From Sipunculus nudus (taxonomy: Eukaryota > Annelida > Sipuncula > Golfingiida > Sipunculidae), in assembly GCA_026874595.1 (NCBI GenBank), contig CM049318.1, forward strand, positions 1,005,241-1,069,240: DNA of 64,000 nucleotides, read 5' to 3'. Shown one piece after another: positions 35,915-48,700 of this stretch. Position 1 is the first letter of the stretch; every line of letters starts with the position of its first letter. A model generated the notes under the pieces. That model was not told the origin of the DNA. It did not search any database and was given only the letters and a program-made list of their open reading frames with translations. The position numbers and the translations under genes are program-made.

Positions 35915-38900
35915 AGCGGAGGAATGTGCTCAGTTGAAGTTCATTCTAGTTAATATCCATAGATATTTTCTGCGGATTTGGATTACCTGGTGGATCCAGT
36001 AAAGGCGTTCTGCCTCAGCGGAGGAATGTGCTCAGTTGAAGTTCATTCAAGTTAATATTCATAGATATTTTCTGCGGATTTGATTACCTGGTGGATCCAG
36101 TAAAGGTGTTCTGACTTAGCGGAGGAATGTGCTAAGTTGAAGTTCATTCTAGTTAATATTCATAGATATTTTCTGCGGATTTGGATTACCTGGTGGATCC
36201 AGTAAAGGCGTTCTGCCTTAGCGGAGGAATGTGCTAAGTTGAAGTTCATTCTAGTTAATATTCATAGATATTTTCTGCGGATTTGATTACCTGGTGGATC
36301 CAGGAAAGGCGTTCTGCCTGAGCGGAGGAATGTGCTCAGTTGAAGTTCATTCTAGTTAATATTCATAGATATTTTCTGCGGAATTGATTACCTGGTGGAT
36401 CCAGTAAAGGCGTTCTGTTTCAGCGGAGGAATGTGCTCAGTTGAAGTTCATTCTAGTTAATATCCATTGATATTTTCTGCGGATTTGGTTTATCTGGTGG
36501 ATCCAGTAAAGGCGTTCTGCCTCAGCGGAGGAATGTGCTCAGTTGAAGTTCATTCTAGTTAATATTCATAGATATTTTCTGCGGATTTGATTACCTGGTG
36601 GATCCAGTAAAGGCGTTCTGCCTCAGCGGAGGAATGTGCTCAGTTGAAGTTCATTCTAGTTAATATTCATAGATATTTTCTGCGGATTTGGATTACCTGG
36701 TGGATCCAGTAAAGGCGTTCTGCCTCAGCGGAGGAATGTGCTCAGTTGAAGTTCATTCAAGTTAATATTCATAGATATTTTCTGCGGATTTGGATTACCT
36801 GGTGGATCCAGTAAAGGTGTTCTGCCTCAGCGGAGGAATGTGCTCAGTTGAAGTTTTATTCTAGTTAATATTCATAGATATTTTCTGCGGATTTGGATAA
36901 CCTGGTGGATCCAGTAAAGGTGTTCTGCCTCAGCGGAGGAATGTGCTCAGTTGAAGTTCATTCTAGTTAATATTCATAGATATTTTCTGCGGATTTGGTT
37001 TATCTGGGGGATCCAGTAAAGGTGTTCTGCCTCAGCGGAGGAATGTGCTCAGTTGAAGTTCATTCTAGTTAATATTCATAGATATTTTCTGCGGATTTGG
37101 ATTACCTGGTGGATCCAGTAAAGGCGTTCTGCCTCAGCGGAGGAATGTGCTCAGTTGAAGTTCATTCTAGTTAATATTCATAGATATTTTCTGCGGATTT
37201 GATTACCTGGTGGATCCAGTAAAGGCGTTCTGCCTCAGCGGAGGAATGTGCTAAGTTGAAGTTCATTCTAGTTAATATTCATAGATATTTTCTGCGGATT
37301 TGATTACCTGGTGGATCCAGTAAAGGCGTTCTGCCTCAGCGGAGGAATGTGCGCAGTTGAAGTTCATTCTAGTTAATATTCATAGATATTTTCTGCGGAT
37401 TTGGATTACCTGGTGGATCCAGTAAAGGCGTTCTGCCTCAGCGGAGGAATGTGCTCAGTTGAAGTTCATTCAAGTTAATATTCATAGATATTTTCTGCGG
37501 ATTTGGATTACCTGGTGGATCCAGAAAAGGTGTTCTGCCTTAGCGGAGGAATGTGCTGAGTTGAAGTTCATTCTAATAATATTCATAGATATTTTCTGCG
37601 GATTTGGATTACCTGGTGGATCCAGTAAAGGTGTTCTGCCTCAGCGGAGGAATGTGCTCAGTTGAAGTTCATTCTAGTTAATATTCATAGATATTTTCTG
37701 CGGATTTGATTACCTGGTGGATCCAGTAAAGGCGTTCTGCCTGAGCGGAGGAATGTGCTCAGTTGAAGTTCATTCTAGTTAATATTCATAGATATTTTCT
37801 GCGGATTTGGATTACCTGGTGGATCCAGTAAAGGCGTTCTGCCTCAGCGGAGGAATGTGCTCAGTTGAAGTTCATTCTAGTTAATATTCATAGATATTTT
37901 CTGCGGATTTGATTACCTGGTGGATCCAGTAAAGGCGTTCTGCCTGAGCGGAGGAATGTGCTCAGTTGAAGTTCATTCTAGTTAATATTCATAGATATTT
38001 TCTGCGGATTTGGATTACCTGGTGGATCCAGTAAAGGCGTTCTGCCTCAGCGGAGGAATGTGCTCAGTTGAAGTTCATTCAAGTTAATATTCATAGATAT
38101 TTTCTGCGGATTTGGATTACCTGGTGGATCCAGTAAAGGTGTTCTTCCTTAGCGGAGGAATGTGCTCATTTGAAGTTCATTCTAGTTAATATTCATAGAT
38201 ATTTTCTGCGGATTTGGATTACCTGGTGGATCCTGTAAAGGTGTTCTGCCTCAGCGGAGCAATGTGCTCAGTTGAAGTTCATTCTAGTTAATATTCATAG
38301 ATATTTTCTGCGGATTTGGATTACCTGGTGGATCCAGTAAAGGCGTTCTGCCTCAGCGGAGGAATGTGCTCAGTTGAAGTTCATTCTAGTTAATATTCAT
38401 AGATATTTTCTGCGGATTTGGATTACCTGGTGGATCCAGTAAAGGCGTTCTGCCTCAGCGGAGGAATGTGCTAAGTTGAAGTTCATTCTAGTTAATATCC
38501 ATAGATATTTTCTGCGGATTTGGATTACCTGGTGGATCCAGTAAAGGCGTTCTGCCTTAGCGGAGGAATGTGCTAAGTTGAAGTTCATTCTAGTTAATAT
38601 TCATAGATATTTTCTGCGGATTTGATTACCTGGTGGATCCAGGAAAGGCGTTCTGCCTCAGCGGAGGAATGTGCTCAGTTGAATTTCATTCTAGTTAATA
38701 TTCATAGATATTTTCTGCGGATTTGGATTACCTGGTCGATCTAGTAAAGGCGTTCTGCCTCAGCAGAGGAATGTGCTCAGTTGAAGTTCATTCTAGTTAA
38801 TATCCATAGATATTTTCTGCGGATTTGGATTACCTGGTGGATCCAGTAAAGGTGTTCTGCCTCAGCGGAGGAATGTGCTCAGTTGAAGTTCATTCTAGTT

Positions 38901-41900
38901 GATATTCATAGATATGTTCTGCGGATTTGATTACCTTGTGGATCCAGTAAAGGCGTTCTGTCTCAGCGGAGGAATGTGCTCAGTTGAAGTTCATTCTAGT
39001 TAATATCCATTGATATTTTCTGCGGATTTGGTTTATCTGGTGGATCCAGTAAAGGCGTTCTGCCTCAGCGGAGGAATGTGCTCAGTTGAAGTTCATTCTA
39101 GTTAATATTCATAGATATTTTCTGCGGATTTGATTACCTGGTGGATCCAGTAAAGGCGTTCTGCCTCAGCGGAGGAATGTGCTCAGTTGAAGTTCATTCT
39201 AGTTAATATTCATAGATATTTTCTGCGGATTTGGATTACCTGGTGGATCCAGTAAAGGCGTTCTGCCTCAGCGGAGGAATGTGCTCAGTTGAAGTTCATT
39301 CAAGTTAATATTCATAGATATTTTCTGCGGATTTGGATTACCTGGTGGATCCAGTAAAGGTGTTCTGCCTCAGCGGAGGAATGTGCTCAGTTGAAGTTTT
39401 ATTCTAGTTAATATTCATAGATATTTTCTGCGGATTTGGATAACCTGGTGGATCCAGTAAAGGTGTTCTGCCTCAGCGGAGGAATGTGCTCAGTTGAAGT
39501 TCATTCTATTTAATATTCATAGATATTTTCTGCGGATTTGGTTTATCTGGTGGATCCAGTAAAGGTGTTCTGCCTCAGCGGAGGAATGTGCTCAGTTGAA
39601 GTTCATTCTAGTTAATATTCATAGATATTTTCTGCGGATTTGGATTACCTGGTGGATCCAGTAAAGGCGTTCTGCCTCAGCGGAGGAATGTGCTCAGTTG
39701 AAGTTCATTCTAGTTAATATTCATAGATATTTTCTGCGGATTTGATTACCTGGTGGATCCAGTAAAGTCGTTCTGCCTCAGCGGAGGAATGTGCTAAGTT
39801 GAAGTTCATTCTAGTTAATATTCATAGATATTTTCTGCGGATTTGGTTTACCTGGTGGATCCAGTAAAGGCGTTCTGCCTCAGCGGAGGAATGTGCTAAG
39901 TTGAAGTTCATTCTAGTTAATATTCATAGATATTTTCTGCGGATTTGATTACCTGGTGGATCCAGTAAAGGCGTTCTGCCTCAGCGGAGGAATGTGCGCA
40001 GTTGAAGTTCATTCTAGTTAATATTCATAGATATTTTCTGCGGATTTGGATTACCTGGTGGATCTAGTAAAGGCGTTCTGCCTCAGCGGAGGAATGTGCT
40101 CAGTTGAAGTTCATTCAAGTTAATATTCATAGATATTTTCTGCGGATTTGGATTACCTGGTGGATCCAGTAAAGGTGTTCTGCCTTAGCGGAGGAATGTG
40201 CTGAGTTGAAGTTCATTCTAATAATATTCATAGTTATTTTCTGCGGATTTGGATTACCTGGTGGATCCAGTAAAGGTGTTCTGCCTCAGCGGAGGAATGT
40301 GCTCAGTTGAAGTTCATTCTAGTTAATATTCATAGATATTTTCTGCGGATTTGATTACCTGGTGGATCCAGTAAAGGCGTTCTGCCTGAGCGGAGGAATG
40401 TGCTCAGTTGAAGTTCATTCTAGTTAATATTCATAGATATTTTCTGCGGATTTGGATTACCTGGTGGATCCAGTAAAGGCGTTCTGCCTCAGCGGAGGAA
40501 TGTGCTCAGTTGAAGTTCATTCTAGTTAATATTCATAGATATTTTCTGCGGATTTGGATTACCTGGTGGATCCAGTAAAGGCGTTCTGCCTCAGCGGAGG
40601 AATGTGCTCAGTTGAAGTTCATTCTAGTTAATATTCATAGATATTTTCTGCGGATTTGATTACCTGGTGGATCCAGTAAAGGCGTTCTGCCTGAGCGGAG
40701 GAATGTGCTCAGTTGAAGTTCATTCTAGTTAATATTCATAGATATTTTCTGCGGATTTGGATTACCTGGTGGATCCAGTAAAGGCGTTCTGCCTCAGCGG
40801 AGGAATGTGCTCAGTTGAAGTTCATTCTAGTAAATATTCATAGATATTTTCTGCGGATTTGATTACCTGGTGGATCCAGTAAAGGCGTTCTGCCTGAGCG
40901 GAGGAATGTGCTCAGTTGAAGTTCATTCTAGTTAATATTCATAGATATTTTCTGCGGATTTGGATTACCTGGTGGATCCAGTAAAGGCGTTCTGCCTCAG
41001 CGGAGGAATGTGCTCAGTTGAAGTTCATTCAAGTTAATATTCATAGATATTTTCTGCGGATTTGGATTACCTGGTGGATCCAGTAAAGGTGTTCTTCCTT
41101 AGCGGAGGAATGTGCTCATTTGAAGTTCATTCTAGTTAATATTCATAGATATTTTCTGCGGATTTGGATTACCTGGTGGATCCTGTAAAGGTGTTCTGCC
41201 TCAGCGGAGGAATGTGCTCAGTTGAAGTTCATTCTAGTTAATATTCATAGATATTTTCTGCGGATTTGGATTACCTGGTGGATCCAGTAAAGGCGTTCTG
41301 CCTCAGCGGAGGAATGTGCTCAGTTGAAGTTCATTCTAGTTAATATTCATAGATATTTTCTGCGGATTTGGATTACCTGGTCGATCTAGTAAAGGCGTTC
41401 TGCCTCAGCGGAGGAATGTGCTCAGTTGAAGTTCATTCTAGTTAATATCCATAGATATTTTCTGCGGATTTGGATTACCTGGTGGATCCAGTAAAGGTGT
41501 TCTGCCTCAGCGGAGGAATGTGCTCAGTTGAAGTTCATTCTAGTTAATATTCATAGATATGTTCTGCGGATTTGATTACCTGGTGGATCCAGTAAAGGCG
41601 TTCTGTCTCAGCGGAGGAATGTGCTCAGTTGAAGTTCATTCTAGTTAATATCCATAGATATTTTCTGCGGATTTGGATTACCTGGTCGATCCAGTAAAGG
41701 CGTTCTGCCTCAGCGGAGGAATGTGCTCAGTTGAAGTTCATTCAAGTTAATATTCATAGATATTTTCTGCGGATTTGATTACCTGGTGGATCCAGTAAAG
41801 GTGTTCTGACTTAGCGGAGGAATGTGCTAAGTTGAAGTTCATTCTAGTTAATATTCATAGATATTTTCTGCGGATTTGGATTACCTGGTGGATCCAGTAA

Positions 41901-42700
41901 AGGCGTTCTGCCTTAGCGGAGGAATGTGCTAAGTTGAAGTTCATTCTAGTTAATATTCATAGATATTTTCTGCGGATTTGATTACCTGGTGGATCCAGGA
42001 AAGGCGTTCTGCCTCAGCGGAGGAATGTGCTCAGTTGAATTTCATTCTAGTTAATATTCATAGATATTTTCTGCGGATTTGGATTACCTGGTCGATCTAG
42101 TAAAGGCGTTCTGCCTCAGCAGAGGAATGTGCTCAGTTGAAGTTCATTCTAGTTAATATCCATAGATATTTTCTGCGGATTTGGATTACCTGGTGGATCC
42201 AGTAAAGGTGTTCTGCCTCAGCGGAGGAATGTGCTCAGTTGAAGTTCATTCTAGTTGATATTCATAGATATGTTCTGCGGATTTGATTACCTGGTGGATC
42301 CAGTAAAGGCGTTCTGTCTCAGCGGAGGAATGTGCTCAGTTGAAGTTCATTCTAGTTAATATCCATTGATATTTTCTGCGGATTTGGTTTATCTGGTGGA
42401 TCCAGTAAAGGCGTTCTGCCTCAGCGGAGGAATGTGCTCAGTTGAAGTTCATTCTAGTTAATATTCATAGATATTTTCTGCGGATTTGATTACCTGGTGG
42501 ATCCAGTAAAGGCGTTCTGCCTCAGCGGAGGAATGTGCTCAGTTGAAGTTCATTCTAGTTAATATTCATAGATATTTTCTGCGGATTTGGATTACCTGGT
42601 GGATCCAGTAAAGGCGTTCTGCCTCAGCGGAGGAATGTGCTCAGTTGAAGTTCATTCAAGTTAATATTCATAGATATTTTCTGCGGATTTGGATTACCTG
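35915..42700 (+). repeat. ~6.8-kb satellite block matching ~24.5-31.3 kb (offset 11,375)
   Basis: GTTCTGACTT 24733/36108, GAAGTTTTAT 25475/36850, GGGGGATCC 25631/37006, AATGTGCGCA 25971/37346, CTAATAAT 26198/37573 and 28843/40218, and TAGTTGATAT 27521/38896 differ by 11,375. TAGTTGATAT 30878/42252 differs by 11,374, so a single-base indel lies between. It is one of the longest near-identical segments seen in the window. Confidence 0.9.
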
Positions 42701-45700
42701 GTGGATCCAGTAAAGGTGTTCTGCCTCAGCGGAGGAATGTGCTCAGTTGAAGTTTTATTCTAGTTAATATTCATAGATATTTTCTGCGGATTTGGATAAC
42801 CTGGTGGATCCAGTAAAGGTGTTCTGCCTCAGCGGAGGAATGTGCTCAGTTGAAGTTCATTCTAGTTAATATTCATAGATATTTTCTGCGGATTTGGTTT
42901 ATCTGGTGGATCCAGTAAAGGTGTTCTGCCTCAGCGGAGGAATGTGCTCAGTTGAAGTTCATTCTAGTTAATATTCATAGATATTTTCTGCGGATTTGGA
43001 TTACCTGGTGGATCCAGTAAAGGCGTTCTGCCTCAGCGGAGGAATGTGCTCAGTTGAAGTTCATTCTAGTTAATATTCATAGATATTTTCTGCGGATTTG
43101 ATTACCTGGTGGATCCAGTAAAGTCGTTCTGCCTCAGCGGAGGAATGTGCTAAGTTGAAGTTCATTCTAGTTAATATTCATAGATATTTTCTGCGGATTT
43201 GGTTTACCTGGTGGATCCAGTAAAGGCGTTCTGCCTCAGCGGAGGAATGTGCTAAGTTGAAGTTCATTCTAGTTAATATTCATAGATATTTTCTGCGGAT
43301 TTGATTACCTGGTGGATCCAGTAAAGGCGTTCTGCCTCAGCGGAGGAATGTGCGCAGTTGAAGTTCATTCTAGTTAATATTCATAGATATTTTCTGCGGA
43401 TTTGGATTACCTGGTGGATCCAGTAAAGGCGTTCTGCCTCAGCGGAGGAATGTGCTCAGTTGAAGTTCATTCAAGTTAATATTCATAGATATTTTCTGCG
43501 GATTTGGATTACCTGGTGGATCCAGTAAAGGTGTTCTGCCTTAGCGGAGGAATGTGCTGAGTTGAAGTTCATTCTAATAATATTCATAGATATTTTCTGC
43601 GGATTTGGATTACCTGGTGGATCCAGTAAAGGTGTTCTGCCTCAGCGGAGGAATGTGCTCAGTTGAAGTTCATTCTAGTTAATATTCATAGATATTTTCT
43701 GCGGATTTGATTACCTGGTGGATCCAGTAAAGGCGTTCTGCCTGAGCGGAGGAATGTGCTCAGTTGAAGTTCATTCTAGTTAATATTCATAGATATTTTC
43801 TGCGGATTTGGATTACCTGGTGGATCCAGTAAAGGCGTTCTGCCTCAGCGGAGGAATGTGCTCAGTTGAAGTTCATTCTAGTTAATATTCATAGATATTT
43901 TCTGCGGATTTGATTACCTGGTGGATCCAGTAAAGGCGTTCTGCCTGAGCGGAGGAATGTGCTCAGTTGAAGTTCATTCTAGTTAATATTCATAGATATT
44001 TTCTGCGGATTTGGATTACCTGGTGGATCCAGTAAAGGCGTTCTGCCTCAGCGGAGGAATGTGCTCAGTTGAAGTTCATTCAAGTTAATATTCATAGATA
44101 TTTTCTGCGGATTTGGATTACCTGGTGGATCCAGTAAAGGTGTTCTTCCTTAGCGGAGGAATGTGCTCATTTGAAGTTCATTCTAGTTAATATTCATAGA
44201 TATTTTCTGCGGATTTGGATTACCTGGTGGATCCTGTAAAGGTGTTCTGCCTCAGCGGAGGAATGTGCTCAGTTGAAGTTCATTCTAGTTAATATTCATA
44301 GATATTTTCTGCGGATTTGGATTACCTGGTGGATCCAGTAAAGGCGTTCTGCCTCAGCGGAGGAATATGCTCAGTTGAAGTTCATTCTAGTTAATATTCA
44401 TAGATATTTATTGCGCATTTGGATTACCTGGTGGATCCAGTAAAGGAGTTCTGCCTTAGCGGAGGAATGTGCTGAGTTGAAGTTCATTCTAATAATATTC
44501 ATAGTTATTTTCTGCGGATTTGGATTACCTGGTGGATCCAGTAAAGGTGTTCTGCCTCAGCGGAGGAATGTGCTCAGTTGAAGTTCATTCTAGTTAATAT
44601 TCATAGATATTTTCTGCGGATTTGATTACCTGGTGGATCCAGTAAAGGCGTTCTGCCTGAGCGGAGGAATGTGCTCAGTTGAAGTTCATTCTAGTTAATA
44701 TTCATAGATATTTTCTGCGGATTTGGATTACCTGGTGGATCCAGTAAAGGCGTTCTGCCTCAGCGGAGGAATGTGCTCAGTTGAAGTTCATTCTAGTTAA
44801 TATTCATAGATATTTTCTGCGGATTTGGATTACCTGGTGGATCCAGTAAAGGCGTTCTGCCTCAGCGGAGGAATGTGCTCAGTTGAAGTTCATTCTAGTT
44901 AATATTCATAGATATTTTCTGCGGATTTGATTACCTGGTGGATCCAGTAAAGGCGTTCTGCCTGAGCGGAGGAATGTGCTCAGTTGAAGTTCATTCTAGT
45001 TAATATTCATAGATATTTTCTGCGGATTTGGATTACCTGGTGGATCCAGTAAAGGCGTTCTGCCTCAGCGGAGGAATGTGCTCAGTTGAAGTTCATTCTA
45101 GTTAATATTCATAGATATTTTCTGCGGATTTGATTACCTGGTGGATCCAGTAAAGGCGTTCTGCCTGAGCGGAGGAATGTGCTCAGTTGAAGTTCATTCT
45201 AGTTAATATTCATAGATATTTTCTGCGGATTTGGATTACCTGGTGGATCCAGTAAAGGCGTTCTGCCTCAGCGGAGGAATGTGCTCAGTTGAAGTTCATT
45301 CAAGTTAATATTCATAGATATTTTCTGCGGATTTGGATTACCTGGTGGATCCAGTAAAGGTGTTCTTCCTTAGCGGAGGAATGTGCTCATTTGAAGTTCA
45401 TTCTAGTTAATATTCATAGATATTTTCTGCGGATTTGGATTACCTGGTGGATCCTGTAAAGGTGTTCTGCCTCAGCGGAGGAATGTGCTCAGTTGAAGTT
45501 CATTCTAGTTAATATTCATAGATATTTTCTGCGGATTTGGATTACCTGGTGGATCCAGTAAAGGCGTTCTGCCTCAGCGGAGGAATGTGCTCAGTTGAAG
45601 TTCATTCTAGTTAATATTCATAGATATTTTCTGCGGATTTGGATTACCTGGTCGATCTAGTAAAGGCGTTCTGCCTCAGCGGAGGAATGTGCTCAGTTGA

Positions 45701-48700
45701 AGTTCATTCTAGTTAATATCCATAGATATTTTCTGCGGATTTGGATTACCTGGTGGATCCAGTAAAGGTGTTCTGCCTCAGCGGAGGAATGTGCTCAGTT
45801 GAAGTTCATTCTAGTTAATATTCATAGATATGTTCTGCGGATTTGATTACCTGGTGGATCCAGTAAAGGCGTTCTGTCTCAGCGGAGGAATGTGCTCAGT
45901 TGAAGTTCATTCTAGTTAATATCCATAGATATTTTCTGCGGATTTGGATTACCTGGTCGATCCAGTAAAGGCGTTCTGCCTCAGCGGAGGAATGTGCTCA
46001 GTTGAAGTTCATTCAAGTTAATATTCATAGATATTTTCTGCGGATTTGATTACCTGGTGGATCCAGTAAAGGTGTTCTGCCTCAGCGGAGGAATGTGCTC
46101 AGTTGAAGTTCATTCTAGTTAATATTCATAGATATTTTCTGCGGATTTGATTACCTGGTGGATCCAGTAAAGTCGTTCTGCCTCAGCGGAGGAATGTGCT
46201 AAGTTGAAGTTCATTCTAGTTAATATTCATAGATATTTTCTGCGGATTTGGTTTACCTGGTGGATCCAGTAAAGGCGTTCTGCCTCAGCGGAGGAATGTG
46301 CTAAGTTGAAGTTCATTCTAGTTAATATTCCTAGATATTTTCTGCGGATTTGATTACCTGGTGGATCCAGTAAAGGCGTTCTGCCTCAGCGGAGGAATGT
46401 GCGCAGTTGAAGTTCATTCTAGTTAATATTCATAGATATTTTCTGCGGATTTGGATTACCTGGTGGATCCAGTAAAGGCGTTCTGCCTCAGCGGAGGAAT
46501 GTGCTCAGTTGAAGTTCATTCAAGTTAATATTCATAGATATTTTCTGCGGATTTGGATTACCTGGTGGATCCAGTAAAGGTGTTCTGCCTTAGCGGAGGA
46601 ATGTGCTGAGTTGAAGTTCATTCTAATAATATTCATAGATATTTTCTGCGGATTTGGATTACCTGGTGGATCCAGTAAAGGTGTTCTGCCTCAGCGGAGG
46701 AATGTGCTCAGTTGAAGTTCATTCTAGTTAATATTCATAGATATTTTCTGCGGATTTGATTACCTGGTGGATCCAGTAAAGGCGTTCTGCCTGAGCGGAG
46801 GAATGTGCTCAGTTGAAGTTCATTCTAGTTAATATTCATAGATATTTTCTGCGGATTTGGATTACCTGGTGGATCCAGTAAAGGCGTTCTGCCTCAGCGG
46901 AGGAATGTGCTCAGTTGAAGTTCATTCTAGTTAATATTCATAGATATTTTCTGCGGATTTGATTACCTGGTGGATCCAGTAAAGGCGTTCTGCCTGAGCG
47001 GAGGAATGTGCTCAGTTGAAGTTCATTCTAGTTAATATTCATAGATATTTTCTGCGGATTTGGATTACCTGGTGGATCCAGTAAAGGCGTTCTGCCTCAG
47101 CGGAGGAATGTGCTCAGTTGAAGTTCATTCAAGTTAATATTCATAGATATTTTCTGCGGATTTGGATTACCTGGTGGATCCAGTAAAGGTGTTCTTCCTT
47201 AGCGGAGGAATGTGCTCATTTGAAGTTCATTCTAGTTAATATTCATAGATATTTTCTGCGGATTTGGATTACCTGGTGGATCCTGTAAAGGTGTTCTGCC
47301 TCAGCGGAGGAATGTGCTCAGTTGAAGTTCATTCTAGTTAATATTCATAGATATTTTCTGCGGATTTGGATTACCTGGTGGATCCAGTAAAGGCGTTCTG
47401 CCTCAGCGGAGGAATATGCTCAGTTGAAGTTCATTCTAGTTAATATTCATAGATATTTATTGCGCATTTGGATTACCTGGTGGATCCAGTAAAGGAGTTC
47501 TGCCTTAGCGGAGGAATGTGCTGAGTTGAAGTTCATTCTAATAATATTCATAGTTATTTTCTGCGGATTTGGATTACCTGGTGGATCCAGTAAAGGTGTT
47601 CTGCCTCAGCGGAGGAATGTGCTCAGTTGAAGTTCATTCTAGTTAATATTCATAGATATTTTCTGCGGATTTGATTACCTGGTGGATCCAGTAAAGGCGT
47701 TCTGCCTGAGCGGAGGAATGTGCTCAGTTGAAGTTCATTCTAGTTAATATTCATAGATATTTTCTGCGGATTTGGATTACCTGGTGGATCCAGTAAAGGC
47801 GTTCTGCCTCAGCGGAGGAATGTGCTCAGTTGAAGTTCATTCTAGTTAATATTCATAGATATTTTCTGCGGATTTGGATTACCTGGTGGATCCAGTAAAG
47901 GCGTTCTGCCTCAGCGGAGGAATGTGCTCAGTTGAAGTTCATTCTAGTTAATATTCATAGATATTTTCTGCGGATTTGATTACCTGGTGGATCCAGTAAA
48001 GGCGTTCTGCCTGAGCGGAGGAATGTGCTCAGTTGAAGTTCATTCTAGTTAATATTCATAGATATTTTCTGCGGATTTGGATTACCTGGTGGATCCAGTA
48101 AAGGCGTTCTGCCTCAGCGGAGGAATGTGCTCAGTTGAAGTTCATTCTAGTTAATATTCATAGATATTTTCTGCGGATTTGATTACCTGGTGGATCCAGT
48201 AAAGGCGTTCTGCCTGAGCGGAGGAATGTGCTCAGTTGAAGTTCATTCTAGTTAATATTCATAGATATTTTCTGCGGATTTGGATTACCTGGTGGATCCA
48301 GTAAAGGCGTTCTGCCTCAGCGGAGGAATGTGCTCAGTTGAAGTTCATTCAAGTTAATATTCATAGATATTTTCTGCGGATTTGGATTACCTGGTGGATC
48401 CAGTAAAGGTGTTCTTCCTTAGCGGAGGAATGTGCTCATTTGAAGTTCATTCTAGTTAATATTCATAGATATTTTCTGCGGATTTGGATTACCTGGTGGA
48501 TCCTGTAAAGGTGTTCTGCCTCAGCGGAGGAATGTGCTCAGTTGAAGTTCATTCTAGTTAATATTCATAGATATTTTCTGCGGATTTGGATTACCTGGTG
48601 GATCCAGTAAAGGCGTTCTGCCTCAGCGGAGGAATGTGCTCAGTTGAAGTTCATTCTAGTTAATATTCATAGATATTTTCTGCGGATTTGGATTACCTGG

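Noticed and set aside
37459-37665. 68-codon plus-strand and 63-codon minus-strand open frames in the satellite
   Set aside because: Arise because the monomer is 102 bp and a few variants remove stops; neighbouring 101-bp units break the frame.
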